The notes: generated by a model not told the origin, from the letters alone. Shown: positions 16,641 to 25,353, numbered from the stretch's first letter. The stretch: 35,107 bases of DNA from Eubacteriales Family XIII. Incertae Sedis bacterium (GCA_031276135.1 JAISNR010000031.1:1-35107); one strand, 5' to 3'. Numbers and translations are program-made.

Positions 16641-16686
16641 CCCCTTTTTATTGAAATATGTATTGCCGCGCACATTTCTGTTTTAC

Positions 16687-16716
16687 TTGACAATACCAAT
16701 TTATAAATATTATAAT
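16687..16716 (+). promoter_or_regulatory. Promoter of rny
   Basis: A consensus TTGACA (16687-16692) and TATAAT (16711-16716) stand 18 bp apart in an AT-rich island. The -10 box overlaps the -10 box of the opposing rodA promoter. The leader to the rny start is about 110 nt. Confidence 0.83.
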
Positions 16717-16738
16717 ATAAGTTGTGTGGTTTTATCAA
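16709..16738 (-). promoter_or_regulatory. Promoter of rodA
   Basis: Read on the minus strand, TTGATA (16738-16733) and TATAAT (16714-16709) are 18 bp apart. The -10 box shares four base pairs with that of the rny promoter, so RNA polymerase could not occupy both at once. Confidence 0.7.
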
Positions 16739-16816
16739 TAATTAATTATAAAGTTACTTGTGCGGGAGCAGGATTGGGAAAGGCATACGGGTGTCCGTTG
16801 ACCGGTAACGAACTCG

Positions 16817-16825
16817 GGAGGTGAT
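16817..16825 (+). promoter_or_regulatory. Shine-Dalgarno site that fixes the rny start at ATA
   Basis: GGAGGTGAT is a near-perfect complement of the 16S rRNA 3' end. An in-frame TGA at 16822-16824 closes the frame upstream. With 9 nt spacing after GGAGG the codon in the rny frame is ATA 16831. ATG 16824 is out of frame and only 2 nt away; GTG 16861 is too far and would cut the membrane anchor. Confidence 0.75.
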
Positions 16826-16830
16826 GCGTT

Positions 16831-18372
16831 ATAGAAATACTGATCAGCTGTATTGTCGGAGTGGTTGCCGTGGTCATTGGGCTGTTTATCGGATACATGA
16901 TCAGAAAATCGGTGGCAGAGAAGGTAACCGGAAGTGCCGAACAGACCGCGAAGAATATCATATTGGACGCGGAAAACAGATCGGAAGCCATCAAGAAGGA
17001 ATTGGTCGTGGAGGCCCGCGAAGAGGTTCACCGGCTGAAGAGTGAGGCGGAACGGGAAATCAAGGAAAGACGGGCCGAAATTCAACGGGCGGAGAAACGC
17101 ATCATCCAAAAGGAAGAATCCATCGACAAAAAAACGGAGAATTTGGAGCGAAAGGAAGAGAACTTCCAAAACAGAGAACAAAATCTGATCAACAAGGAAA
17201 GCGAGCTGAACGCGCAGCTCGAAAAGCAGGTTGCGGAGCTCGAGAGGATATCGGGCTATACCGCGGAGGAAGCGAAGCAGCTGCTGTTATCGAATTTGGA
17301 AAAGGAGATCCGGGTCGAGGCTTCGATCCTGATCAAGGATATAGAGACGAAAGCCAGGGAAGAGGGGGAAAAGAAGGCCAAGGAGATCATCAGCGGCGCC
17401 ATACAGCGATGCGCGGCGGACCACGTCGCCGAGAGCACGGTTTCCGTTGTGCCTCTTCCGAATGACGAGATGAAGGGGAGAATCATCGGCCGCGAAGGGC
17501 GTAACATCAGGGCCATCGAAACGCTCACGGGCGTGGATCTGATCATCGACGACACGCCCGAAGCGGTCATACTGTCGGGTTTCGATCCCGTGAAGCGGGA
17601 GATCGCGCGGATGTCGCTCGAAAAGCTGATCGTGGACGGGCGCATACACCCCGCCCGCATAGAGGAGATGGTCGAGAAGTCCGAGCGGGAGATCGCAAAC
17701 GTGATCAAGGAAGAGGGCGAGCAGGCGACCTTCGACGTCGGCGTGCACAACCTGCATCCCGAGCTCGTGAAGCTTCTCGGGCGGCTGAAGTACAGGACCA
17801 GCTACGGCCAAAACGTGCTGAAGCATTCCATCGAGGTGGCGCATCTCGCGGGCCTGATGGCGGGAGAACTCGGCCTCGACACGAAGGTGGCGAAGCGCGC
17901 CGGCCTGCTGCACGACATAGGCAAGGCGCTGGACCACGAGGTTGAGGGCACGCACGTCGATATCGGCATCGACATACTGCGCAAGTACAAGGAATCGGAA
18001 ACCATCATCAACGGCATGGCCGCGCACCACGGCGACTACGAGCCGAAGAGCCTCGAAGCCGTGCTGATCACGGCGGCGGACGCGCTTTCCGCGGCAAGGC
18101 CCGGCGCGCGGCGCGAGATGCTCGAAACCTACATCAAGCGCCTGCAAAAGCTTGAAGAGCTCGCAAACTTGACGAAGGGCGTGGAGCATTCCTACGCGAT
18201 TCAGGCGGGGCGCGAGATACGCGTCATCGCGAAGCCGGACGAGGTCAGCGACGACGAAATCGCGTTTCTCGCCCGCGAGATCAGCAAGAGGATCGAGAGC
18301 GAGCTCGAATATCCGGGGCAGATCAAGGTCAACGTCATTCGCGAAACGAGGGCCGTGGATTACGCCAAGTAA
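16831..18372 (+). CDS. rny: Ribonuclease Y
   Basis: RNase Y is the membrane-anchored endoribonuclease that starts mRNA decay in many Bacillota. From ATA 16831 the product is 513 aa, close to the usual 520. It has an N-terminal membrane helix (about 3-23, [22 protein letters not shown]), a long charged coiled coil (about 30-150), a KH domain ([10 protein letters not shown], about 216-225) and an HD domain with [12 protein letters not shown] (H361, D362). The track start, GTG 16861, would leave only half of the anchor and has no SD. The ATA start is non-canonical and is discussed as a finding. An intrinsic terminator follows at 18410-18448. Confidence 0.95.
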   Translation: MEILISCIVGVVAVVIGLFIGYMIRKSVAEKVTGSAEQTAKNIILDAENRSEAIKKELVVEAREEVHRLKSEAEREIKERRAEIQRAEKRIIQKEESIDKKTENLERKEENFQNREQNLINKESELNAQLEKQVAELERISGYTAEEAKQLLLSNLEKEIRVEASILIKDIETKAREEGEKKAKEIISGAIQRCAADHVAESTVSVVPLPNDEMKGRIIGREGRNIRAIETLTGVDLIIDDTPEAVILSGFDPVKREIARMSLEKLIVDGRIHPARIEEMVEKSEREIANVIKEEGEQATFDVGVHNLHPELVKLLGRLKYRTSYGQNVLKHSIEVAHLAGLMAGELGLDTKVAKRAGLLHDIGKALDHEVEGTHVDIGIDILRKYKESETIINGMAAHHGDYEPKSLEAVLITAADALSAARPGARREMLETYIKRLQKLEELANLTKGVEHSYAIQAGREIRVIAKPDEVSDDEIAFLAREISKRIESELEYPGQIKVNVIRETRAVDYAK

Positions 18373-18409
18373 CGGGCGGGCGCCCGTAGGACGGGCGGTG
18401 TGATTTCGG

Positions 18410-18448
18410 CAGGGTATGCACGAGCTTTGGGCATACCCTGTATTTTTT
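18410..18448 (+). terminator. Intrinsic terminator after rny
   Basis: CAGGGTATGC (18410-18419) and GCATACCCTG (18431-18440) form a perfect 10-bp stem with an 11-nt loop, followed by TATTTTTT. The next start codon is only 17 nt downstream, leaving no room for a separate promoter after the terminator. Confidence 0.9.
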
Positions 18449-18465
18449 AGGAAAAAATATTAAAA

Positions 18466-19638
18466 ATGGATATATATTTCGACAACGCCGCCACGACGAG
18501 GCCCCATGACGACGTGATCGCGTACATGGCTTCGGTCATGCGCGAAACCTACGGCAATCCTTCGGCATTGCACGGCGCGGGACTCGCGGCGGAGCGGACC
18601 GTGCGGGAGGCGCGCGGACGCGTCGCGTCGCTCTTTTGCGCGGATGCCGGAAACGTGGTGTTCACCTCCGGCGGCACGGAATCGAACAACACGGCGATCC
18701 TCTGCGGCGCGCGCGCGCGCCGCAGACAGGGCCGGCGCGTGATCACGACGCGCGCGGAACACCCTTCCGTGCTCGAAAGCTGTGCGCTTCTCGCGGCCGA
18801 GGGCTTTGACATCGCCTTTGCCGACGTGGACGGGGAGGGCCGCCTGCTCCCCGCGTCCGTCGAGGCGCTCTTGAATGGGGATGTCATTCTGATCTCCTGC
18901 GCGCACGTGAACAACGAAACCGGCGCCATCCAGCCGACGGAGGCCCTCTGCGCGCTCGCGGAGGCGCACGAAAAGCGCACGGGCAAGCGGATCGCCGTGC
19001 ACGCGGACGCCGTGCAGTCCTTCGGCAAGTTGCCGCTCGAAGCCTTGGCGCGCCGCGCGGATCTCCTGTCCGCAAGCGGGCACAAGCTGCACGGGCCCAA
19101 GGGCGCGGGCGCGCTCTTCGTCGGGCGGAACGCGCGCATAGATCCCTTGCTCGTCGGCGGGGGACAGGAGAGGGGCCTGCGCTCCGGCACGGAGAATGTG
19201 CCTGCCATAGCGGGCTTCGGCTTGGCCGCGCACATGGCGCATGCGCATTTGGCGGCGCGCGCGGAGAAGGCGGCCGCATGCAAGCGGCGTCTGCTCGCGG
19301 GTGTGCGCGCGGGCGTGCGCGATGTCCGGCTGAACGGACCCGACGGCGCGGCGGCTTCCCCCTACATCCTGAACCTGAGCTTCCCCGGCGTGAAGGGCGA
19401 GGTCCTGTTGCATGACCTCGAACAGCGCGGCGTGTTCGTTTCCACGGGCGCGGCCTGTTCCGCGCGGAAGCATGCGGGAAGCCACGTGCTGGCGGCGATG
19501 GGGCTTTCGCGGGCGGAGATCGAGGGTGCGATCCGCTTCAGCTTCGGCGATTTCAATACGGAGGCGGAGGCGGAGCGCGCGGCGGAGGCCGTGTGCGCGG
19601 CCGTCGCGCGCTTTCGGAAGCTCGGACGGTACAGATAA
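18466..19638 (+). CDS. Cysteine desulfurase (NifS/IscS-like)
   Basis: This PLP enzyme takes sulfur from cysteine as an enzyme persulfide. The product is 390 aa. The PLP lysine is K207 (SASGHKLHGPKG), with H99, D181 and Q184 at the expected cofactor positions, and the catalytic cysteine is C331 in STGAACSARKHAG. Because thiI follows on the same strand, the likely job is sulfur supply for tRNA 4-thiouridine, as with the NifZ-ThiI pair of Bacillus. ATG 18466 has no SD within normal range; the leader is A-rich (GGAAAAAATATTAAAAATG) and sits directly after the rny terminator. A general Fe-S cluster role remains possible. Confidence 0.94.
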   Translation: MDIYFDNAATTRPHDDVIAYMASVMRETYGNPSALHGAGLAAERTVREARGRVASLFCADAGNVVFTSGGTESNNTAILCGARARRRQGRRVITTRAEHPSVLESCALLAAEGFDIAFADVDGEGRLLPASVEALLNGDVILISCAHVNNETGAIQPTEALCALAEAHEKRTGKRIAVHADAVQSFGKLPLEALARRADLLSASGHKLHGPKGAGALFVGRNARIDPLLVGGGQERGLRSGTENVPAIAGFGLAAHMAHAHLAARAEKAAACKRRLLAGVRAGVRDVRLNGPDGAAASPYILNLSFPGVKGEVLLHDLEQRGVFVSTGAACSARKHAGSHVLAAMGLSRAEIEGAIRFSFGDFNTEAEAERAAEAVCAAVARFRKLGRYR

Positions 19639-19642
19639 GCAA

Positions 19643-19779
19643 GGGCGGGGGCGGGACAGTCCGCTCCGCTCTTCGCAACGCCGCAAAAGGGCGCGGCGTT
19701 TACGCTCGCTGCGGTGGCCGCAAAGGACGCGGCCCTAGAATACCGCAATGACGCTGCGCGGATTGCCCCGCCCCCGCTC
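19643..19779. repeat. MITE-like element with 22-bp terminal inverted repeats
   Basis: The ends 19645-19666 and 19756-19777 are inverted copies with 19 of 22 positions identical, the outer 11 perfect (GCGGGGGCGGG). Inside lie two related hairpins in tandem: AACGCCGC/GCGGCGTT (19677-19700) and GGCCGC/GCGGCC (19716-19734), within a direct repeat of about 36 nt (CGCTC...GCCGCAAA-GG-CGCGGC). A third small stem GCAAT/ATTGC (19745-19766) abuts the outer stem. There is no ORF and no clear target-site duplication. It fills most of the 204-nt gap between the desulfurase and thiI. It could be a dispersed non-autonomous element or a structured RNA. Confidence 0.65.
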
Positions 19780-19842
19780 TCGAACGAATGACAGCAAACC
19801 GTCGGACGGGATTCGCGCGGGTGTATATGATGAGGATACTGT

Positions 19843-21033
19843 ATGGATGACCGTAATGTGTTTATTGTAAGGTGCGGCGAGGTTGCGCTCAAGGGCATGA
19901 ACAAGCCCTATTTCGAGCGCATGCTTGCGGAGCGCGTGAAACTGCTGTTGCGCCGCTATGGGAACGTCGAGGTCAAGCGGAGCGACGGGCTCATCTTCGT
20001 GCGCGCGGACCGCGCGCACGCGCGCGAGGAGATCGTGGCGGAGATCGCCAAGGTATTCGGCGTTTCGTCCATAAGTCCCGCCGCGGAAACGGCATCCGAT
20101 CTGGACGCGATCGCGGACGCCGCCGTCGCCTTCCTGCGCGCGCGCGCGGAGCGGGGCGGGATCCGGACTTTCAAGGTGGAGGCCAAGCGCGCGGACAAGC
20201 GCTTCCCCGTCAAATCGCCGGAGATCGCAAGCCGCGTCGGCGCGCGGGTGCTCGGGGCCTGCGCGGAGCTGAAGGTGGATGTCCACAAGCCCGATTGCCT
20301 GCTCTTCGTGGATGTGCGCAGGGAGAACAGCTATCTGTACGATCGGAAGCTGCCGGGCTTCGGCGGTCTGCCGCTCGGCACGAACGGCAAGGGCCTTTCG
20401 CTGCTCTCCGGCGGCATCGACAGCCCGGTCGCGACCTTTATGATGGCGCGGCGCGGGATGCGCGTCGAGGCCGTACACTTCCATTCGTTTCCGTACACGA
20501 GCGAACGCGCAAGGGACAAGGTCGAAACGCTGGCGCGCAGGATCGCCGTCTACTGCGGCCGCTTCGATCTGCACGTGATCAACCTGCTGCCCGTGCAGGA
20601 ACTGCTCGCGGAACGCTGTCCGGAGGCGGAGATGACGATTCTCGTGCGGCGGTTCATGATGCGGATCGCGGAAAGGGTGGCGTCCGAAACGGGTTGCGGC
20701 GTTTTGATCACGGGTGAGAATCTCGGTCAGGTCGCCAGCCAGACGGCCGAGGCCCTGATCGTCACGGACGCGGCGGTCGAACTGCCCGTCATGCGGCCGC
20801 TGATCGCCTTCGACAAGACGGAGATCATCGACAAGGCGAAGGAGATCGGCACCTACGAAACCTCCATACTGCCCTACGAGGATTGCTGTACGGTGTTTCT
20901 GCCCAAGCATCCCGTCACGAAGCCCAAGCTCAGGAACATCCTGCTGTCCGAATCAAAGCTGGATGCGGACACGCTCGTTGCGGCTTCCGCGTCCGCGCGG
21001 GAAACGGTCACGATCTTTCCGCAGGCGTTCTGA
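19843..21033 (+). CDS. thiI: tRNA 4-thiouridine synthase ThiI
   Basis: ThiI adenylates U8 of tRNA and inserts sulfur; it can also serve thiamine thiazole synthesis. The product is 396 aa, the short form without the C-terminal rhodanese domain (as in Bacillus). An N-terminal ferredoxin-like region and THUMP domain (about 60-165) precede the PP-loop SGGIDSP (189-195). ATG 19843 has the SD GAGGA at 19832-19836. It lies behind the cysteine desulfurase, the expected sulfur donor. Its 3' end overlaps the convergent maf gene by 26 bp. Confidence 0.95.
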   Translation: MDDRNVFIVRCGEVALKGMNKPYFERMLAERVKLLLRRYGNVEVKRSDGLIFVRADRAHAREEIVAEIAKVFGVSSISPAAETASDLDAIADAAVAFLRARAERGGIRTFKVEAKRADKRFPVKSPEIASRVGARVLGACAELKVDVHKPDCLLFVDVRRENSYLYDRKLPGFGGLPLGTNGKGLSLLSGGIDSPVATFMMARRGMRVEAVHFHSFPYTSERARDKVETLARRIAVYCGRFDLHVINLLPVQELLAERCPEAEMTILVRRFMMRIAERVASETGCGVLITGENLGQVASQTAEALIVTDAAVELPVMRPLIAFDKTEIIDKAKEIGTYETSILPYEDCCTVFLPKHPVTKPKLRNILLSESKLDADTLVAASASARETVTIFPQAF

Positions 21034-21775
21034 ACGGAGGCTGCGGCGCGGGTCCGGTTTCGGCAACGCGTCCGCCGCGCGCGCTTCGCGCGGCGGCGAT
21101 CATCGCCGCAAGTTCCCGCTCCGTCCTGTCCCAGGGCAAGCCCATGACGGTGTGCACGTCGCCCTCGATGCGGTCCACGTATATGCCGAATCCGCCCTGC
21201 ACGGCGTAGCCGCCGGCCTTGTCGAAGGGTTCGCCGGACGCGATGTACGCCTCGATGTCGCTTTGCGAACAGTCCTTGAAAAACACGCGCGCCTCCTCGC
21301 AGAATACGCGCTTTGACACGGGTTCGCCGCTTGAAACCCGCGCGTTCCCGCTCGGGGTGCCGGCGAAGGCGCGGCGCAGGATGGCCACGCCCGTGCAGAC
21401 CGTGTGTTCGCCGGCCCGCAGAGCGCCGAGCATGCGGCGCGCCTCCTCGGGGGACGCGGGTTTTCCGAATATCCCGATCCCTTCCTTAAAGACCACGGTG
21501 TCGGCGGCGATGACAAAAGCCGGCTCGCTTTCTTTGCAAGCGTCTTGCCCTTCTGCGGAGGCGAGGGCTTTCTTCAGAGCCAGATACATGACGGCCTGCC
21601 GCACGTTCAGATTCGCGGGTACGCTTTCATCGATGTCGGCCGGGCGCACGACGGGCTCGATGCCGTGCGCGCGCAACATCTCTATGCGCCGCGGCGAGCC
21701 GGAGGCCAGCACGATGGGGATGCCCGCGAGGGGAGAGACGCCCGCGTTCCCGATGCGCCCCCCTGTTTCGCTCAT
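21008..21775 (-). CDS. maf: Maf-family nucleoside triphosphate pyrophosphatase
   Basis: Maf proteins hydrolyse non-canonical or pyrimidine nucleoside triphosphates to the monophosphate. The product is about 255 aa from ATG 21775. Family motifs are IVLASGSPRRIEML near residue 20, AADTVV, GKPASPEEARRML, and EPFDKAGGYAVQG near the C-terminus. It is longer than usual (about 190-210 aa) through an N-terminal extension (MSETGGRIGNAGVSPLAG), a Ser/Gly-rich insert (FAGTPSGNARVSSGEP) and a C-terminal tail. The start overlaps the lipoprotein stop (ATGA). The 3' end overlaps thiI tail to tail. Confidence 0.92.
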   Translation of the reverse strand: MSETGGRIGNAGVSPLAGIPIVLASGSPRRIEMLRAHGIEPVVRPADIDESVPANLNVRQAVMYLALKKALASAEGQDACKESEPAFVIAADTVVFKEGIGIFGKPASPEEARRMLGALRAGEHTVCTGVAILRRAFAGTPSGNARVSSGEPVSKRVFCEEARVFFKDCSQSDIEAYIASGEPFDKAGGYAVQGGFGIYVDRIEGDVHTVMGLPWDRTERELAAMIAAARSARGGRVAETGPAPQPPFRTPAERS

Positions 21776-22476
21776 TCGTCCGCCGCGCTCGCTTCGCCGC
21801 CCGCGTCCTGTTCCGTGCTGCGGTCTGCGCCGCGGAGGCCGGGTTCCGTGAGACCGTTCCATCTTCGGCTGTCGCGATTCCATTCGGGGAAGTTGCGGAC
21901 GGTCGTCGCGATGCGGTCGATGCCGAGCACGGCGACGATTTCGGCATCCCCGTTGTAGACGGGCATGAAGGCCGACCAAACGGGATCGTTCTTGGCGTAT
22001 TCCCATGCGAACATCTCGACGGTTCCGCGCCCCGCGAAGGCTTCGCGTATCGCGGGACTCGCTTCCCGTTTCGAGTTGAACGGAACCGGCTCGTCCGCTT
22101 CGGACGCGCAGAGGCTGATCAGGTAAGCGTCGTCCTCGGCGTCGTAGTCATAGAGCAGATAGGCGTTGCGCGCGCGGGCGCGTATGCGCATCTCCTCGAT
22201 CAGATCGAATTTCTCGCCGTATGTGGGATAGTTGTGTTCGAGCCCGGACGCGATCATGCTCTCGTGCCAGTTCGCAAACTTTCCGTTCAGGCCGGATCCG
22301 CCCGATTTTACGTTGTCCAGCGCGCGTTCCATGATCGTTTGGATCTTGTCGGGTATGATGAGGTTCCCTTCGTCGTCGTACTCGGGACCGCTTCCCGCGC
22401 ATCCTGCGAGCGTCGGCGCCGCGAGGCACAGGACGAGCAGGATCGCGACGGTTTTCGTGTGAGCTGTGCGTATCAT
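21772..22476 (-). CDS. Lipoprotein with a Cache-like sensor domain, unknown role
   Basis: The product is 234 aa from ATG 22476 (SD GGAGGA, 22493-22488). The signal peptide ends in the lipobox LAGC with the lipidated cysteine at residue 26, so the protein should be anchored on the outer face of the membrane. The rest resembles an extracellular Cache/PAS-like domain, best seen in WSAFMPVYNGDAEIVAVLGID, preceded by helices and ARNAYLLYDYD. Unlike receptor Cache domains it has no second membrane segment or signalling output. It is translationally coupled to maf by a 4-nt overlap. I do not know its function; ligand binding is an inference. Confidence 0.75.
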   Translation of the reverse strand: MIRTAHTKTVAILLVLCLAAPTLAGCAGSGPEYDDEGNLIIPDKIQTIMERALDNVKSGGSGLNGKFANWHESMIASGLEHNYPTYGEKFDLIEEMRIRARARNAYLLYDYDAEDDAYLISLCASEADEPVPFNSKREASPAIREAFAGRGTVEMFAWEYAKNDPVWSAFMPVYNGDAEIVAVLGIDRIATTVRNFPEWNRDSRRWNGLTEPGLRGADRSTEQDAGGEASAADE

Positions 22477-22607
22477 ATGCGTTGTTTCCTCCCGCGCGGG
22501 GCGGTTCCATGCGGCGGCCGGCCGATGCTTCCGGCGACTGTGCGGTTTTCGTTCGCGCGGGAAACGGCGCCAAGGCCGGCGTATGCGTTCCCCGCAGGGC
22601 AATATTG

Positions 22608-22636
22608 AGTGTATCATATTATTCGTTTTTGGGCAA
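22608..22636 (-). promoter_or_regulatory. Promoter of the lipoprotein-maf pair
   Basis: On the minus strand TTGCCC (22636-22631) and TACACT (22613-22608) are 17 bp apart, with an extended -10 TG one base before the -10 box. Confidence 0.65.
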
Positions 22637-22689
22637 GGATCAACTGCGCGAAAACGGGGCAAATTTCGCTTTCGCCCGGCGGCCCGCTG

Positions 22690-22698
22690 TGGTATAAT
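22690..22698 (+). promoter_or_regulatory. Extended -10 promoter of preTA
   Basis: TGGTATAAT gives a perfect -10 box (22693-22698) with the extended TG. The -35 position (22670-22675, TTTCGC) is poor, so an activator may be needed or the extended -10 may be enough. Confidence 0.65.
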
Positions 22699-22780
22699 CA
22701 AAGTATCTCTTTCATCTTTCACCCCGAAAGATCGCCTGAGAACAACAACGAGAAGTTTCATTTGGAGGAGGTTGATTGAG

Positions 22781-24100
22781 TTGAGTAAGCTTGCAACGGC
22801 GGAATACGCTTCCGAGGCGCAGGCCGGTTTTACGCACCGCACCGCCATGGAGGAGGCCGCGCGCTGTCTGCTCTGCCACGACGCGCCCTGCAGCGCGGGT
22901 TGCCCCGCAGGGACGGATCCCGGGCGCTTCATTCGCTCCATACGCTTCAGAAACCCGAAGGGCGCGGCGGAAACGATTCGCGAAAACAACATTTTGGGGG
23001 GCAGCTGCGCGCGGATCTGCCCCTGCGACAAGCTCTGTGAGGAAGCCTGTAGCCGTTCCGGCATAGACAGGCCCATCGAGATCGGCAAACTGCAGCGATA
23101 TGCCATGGAACAGGAAAACATCTTTCATCTAAAGACGCGCAGACCGCCGCAGGAGAAGAAAGCCCTGCGCGTCGCCTGCGTGGGTGCGGGTCCCGCCTCG
23201 CTCGCCTGCGCCGCGGCGCTGGCCGAAGCCGGCTACGGCGTCACGATCTTCGAAGCGGAGGCCAAGGCGGGCGGCATGCTGACCTACGGCGTCCCGCCGA
23301 TGCGTTTGCCGCAGGAGGTGATCGACCGGGACATCGACGCGGTCAGAGGGCTCGGCGTCGAATTTGTGTTCAACACGCGGGTGGGAAGGGACATCGGCCT
23401 CGGCGATCTCAAAGCGAAGGGTTTCGCCGCCGTGTTCATCGGCGCGGGCCTTTGGCGTTCCAAGCTGCCGGACACGGAGGGCGCGGAGCTCGACGGCGTC
23501 CTGACCGCCGTGGATTTTTTGAAGAATGCCAGAAGCACGGGCGGCCGCACGGAACTTGAGGGCAAGAGCGTGGTCGTGATCGGCGGCGGCGACGTCGCGA
23601 TGGACTGCGCGGCGACGGCCAAGCTGACGGGCGCGCAATCGGTCGCGATCTATTACAGGCGCACGCTGGAGGAGGCTCCGGCCAACGCAGACGAGTTGCG
23701 CTACGTGTTCTCGCTCGGCGTACCCATCGTGACGAACTTCGCTCCGGCGCGGTTCGTCGGCGACGGCGGGAAGCTCAAGTCCGCAGAATTCAAAGGAAGG
23801 GACGGAAAATCATTCGCAAGCGTCACCGCCGACGTCGTCGTCTTTGCCGCGGGACAGGCGCCCGAGGACATGACGCGGCTCGCGGGCGATCTGCGCCTGA
23901 CGCAAGAGGGGCTGATCGACGCGGACGGGAGCGGCCATACGAACCTTCCCTTCGTGTTTGCGGCGGGTGACGCGGTGAACGGCGGCAAGACCGCCGTGGA
24001 GGCCGTCGCCGAGGGCAAGGCCGTTGCGGTCGAGATGATCGCGCGGCTCGAAAATGCGCCGAAGGACGGCGCGAACAGGGACGGAAAGGAGGTGCGATGA
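22781..24100 (+). CDS. preT: NAD(P)-dependent oxidoreductase, PreT-like / GltD-like flavoprotein
   Basis: This 439-aa flavoprotein resembles PreT, the NAD-linked subunit of bacterial dihydropyrimidine dehydrogenase, and the small subunit of glutamate synthase. The N-terminal Fe-S region has C29, C32, C37, C41 and C76, C80, C86, C90. The FAD motif [11 protein letters not shown] starts at 135, and the NAD(P)H motif [14 protein letters not shown] at about 264. TTG 22781 is chosen because GGAGGAGG (22764-22771) stands 9 nt upstream; the longer track ORF has no support. It overlaps preA by 4 nt, and that pairing is what favours PreT over GltD. Confidence 0.9.
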   Translation: MSKLATAEYASEAQAGFTHRTAMEEAARCLLCHDAPCSAGCPAGTDPGRFIRSIRFRNPKGAAETIRENNILGGSCARICPCDKLCEEACSRSGIDRPIEIGKLQRYAMEQENIFHLKTRRPPQEKKALRVACVGAGPASLACAAALAEAGYGVTIFEAEAKAGGMLTYGVPPMRLPQEVIDRDIDAVRGLGVEFVFNTRVGRDIGLGDLKAKGFAAVFIGAGLWRSKLPDTEGAELDGVLTAVDFLKNARSTGGRTELEGKSVVVIGGGDVAMDCAATAKLTGAQSVAIYYRRTLEEAPANADELRYVFSLGVPIVTNFAPARFVGDGGKLKSAEFKGRDGKSFASVTADVVVFAAGQAPEDMTRLAGDLRLTQEGLIDADGSGHTNLPFVFAAGDAVNGGKTAVEAVAEGKAVAVEMIARLENAPKDGANRDGKEVR

Positions 24101-25353
24101 TGGCGGTTCGAAAAGATTTGAGCATAGAATACCTGGGCGTCAAATGCGAGAACCCCTTCTTCCTCTCATCCTCGCCCGTCGGCGGCAACTACGACATGGT
24201 CGCCAAGTGCTTCGAGGCGGGCTGGGGCGGCGTGTTCTTCAAGACGATCGGCATATTCGTCGCCGACGAGTGTTCGCCGCGCTTCGACAACAACGGCAAG
24301 GAGGGTCTGCCGTGGATCGGCTTCAAGAACATGGAGCAGATCTCCGACAAGCCCACGGAGCAGAACTTCGAATATCTGGCGCGGCTCAAACGGGATTACC
24401 CGGACAAGGTCGTCGTTTCCAGCATCATGGGCAGCGACGAGGATGAGTGGAAAAAGCTCGCGAAGCTGTCGGAGCAGGCGGGGGTCGATCTGATAGAGGG
24501 AAATTTTTCCTGCCCTCAGATGACGAGCCACGCGATGGGCTCCGACGTCGGTTCCTCGCCCGAGCTCGTGAAGCAGTACAGCGAGGCCGTCACGTCGGTC
24601 ACGGACATTCCCTTCATCGCCAAGATGACGCCCAACATCACGAATATGAACCTGCCCGCGCGGGCGGCGGCCTTGGGCGGCGCGAAGGGCATTTCGGCCA
24701 TCAACACGATCAAGTCCATCACGAACATCGATTTTGAGCACATGACGGCCATGCCGGTCGTGGACGGCAAATCCTCGATATCCGGTTATTCCGGGGCGGC
24801 CGTGCGGCCCATCGCGTTGCGCTTTTGCGCGCTCCTGGCGCAGGACGCGCTTTTGCGGGACGCGGAGTTCTCCGGCATCGGCGGCGTGGAAACCTGGCGC
24901 GACGCATTGGAATTCCTGCTCGTCGGCTGCCGCAACATCCAGGTGACGACGGCCGTCATGCAGTACGGCTACCGCATCGTCGAAGATATGATCAGCGGGC
25001 TGTCGCACTTCATGGAAGAGCGCGGCTATGACGATCTCGACGCTCTGATCGGACAGGCGCTGCCGAACATCATACCGGCCGAGGAATTGAACCGCGACTT
25101 CAGGATCATTCCGAACATCGACCGCGACAAATGCGTGGGCTGCGGCCGGTGCTACATCTCCTGTTGCGACGGCGCGCACCAGGCCATCGACTGGGAGGAG
25201 GACGCGCGCCGGCCCGCGATCAACGACAAGTGCGTGGGCTGCCATCTCTGCCTGAACGTGTGCCCCGTGGCGGGTTGCATCACGCCGGGCGAGATCCGGT
25301 TCAAAGAAGGCCGGAGGCACACGGACATACTCCTGAAACGATATTACGATTGA
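24097..25353 (+). CDS. preA: Dihydropyrimidine dehydrogenase subunit PreA
   Basis: PreA reduces uracil or thymine to the dihydro form at an FMN site, with electrons from PreT. The product is 418 aa. A TIM barrel of the dihydroorotate dehydrogenase type ([44 protein letters not shown]) is followed by two [4Fe-4S] motifs in the last 75 residues ([11 protein letters not shown] and [12 protein letters not shown]). The start is ATG 24097, overlapping the preT stop; a second ATG follows at once (24100). Direction (pyrimidine breakdown or another ring reduction) cannot be settled from the sequence. Confidence 0.92.
   Translation: MMAVRKDLSIEYLGVKCENPFFLSSSPVGGNYDMVAKCFEAGWGGVFFKTIGIFVADECSPRFDNNGKEGLPWIGFKNMEQISDKPTEQNFEYLARLKRDYPDKVVVSSIMGSDEDEWKKLAKLSEQAGVDLIEGNFSCPQMTSHAMGSDVGSSPELVKQYSEAVTSVTDIPFIAKMTPNITNMNLPARAAALGGAKGISAINTIKSITNIDFEHMTAMPVVDGKSSISGYSGAAVRPIALRFCALLAQDALLRDAEFSGIGGVETWRDALEFLLVGCRNIQVTTAVMQYGYRIVEDMISGLSHFMEERGYDDLDALIGQALPNIIPAEELNRDFRIIPNIDRDKCVGCGRCYISCCDGAHQAIDWEEDARRPAINDKCVGCHLCLNVCPVAGCITPGEIRFKEGRRHTDILLKRYYD

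Larger units (their letters stand above)
22477..22780. other. Divergent intergenic region, lipoprotein-maf / preTA
   Basis: This 304-nt gap holds a minus-strand promoter for the lipoprotein-maf pair (22636-22608) with a leader of about 125 nt, a plus-strand extended -10 promoter for preTA (22690-22698), and a small hairpin in the preT leader, ATCTTTC (22714-22720) with GAAAGAT (22726-22732). I see no ORF of its own, repeat or known riboswitch. Confidence 0.7.

Noticed and set aside
16821-17045. Short plus-strand ORF starting at GTG 16821/ATG 16824
   Set aside because: It overlaps the rny N-terminus in another frame, starts only 2 nt after the SD core, and encodes no hydrophobic anchor or known motif.
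22466-22780. Long N-terminal extension of PreT in the ORF track
   Set aside because: It covers the promoter and leader. GGAGGAGG before TTG 22781 marks the true start.
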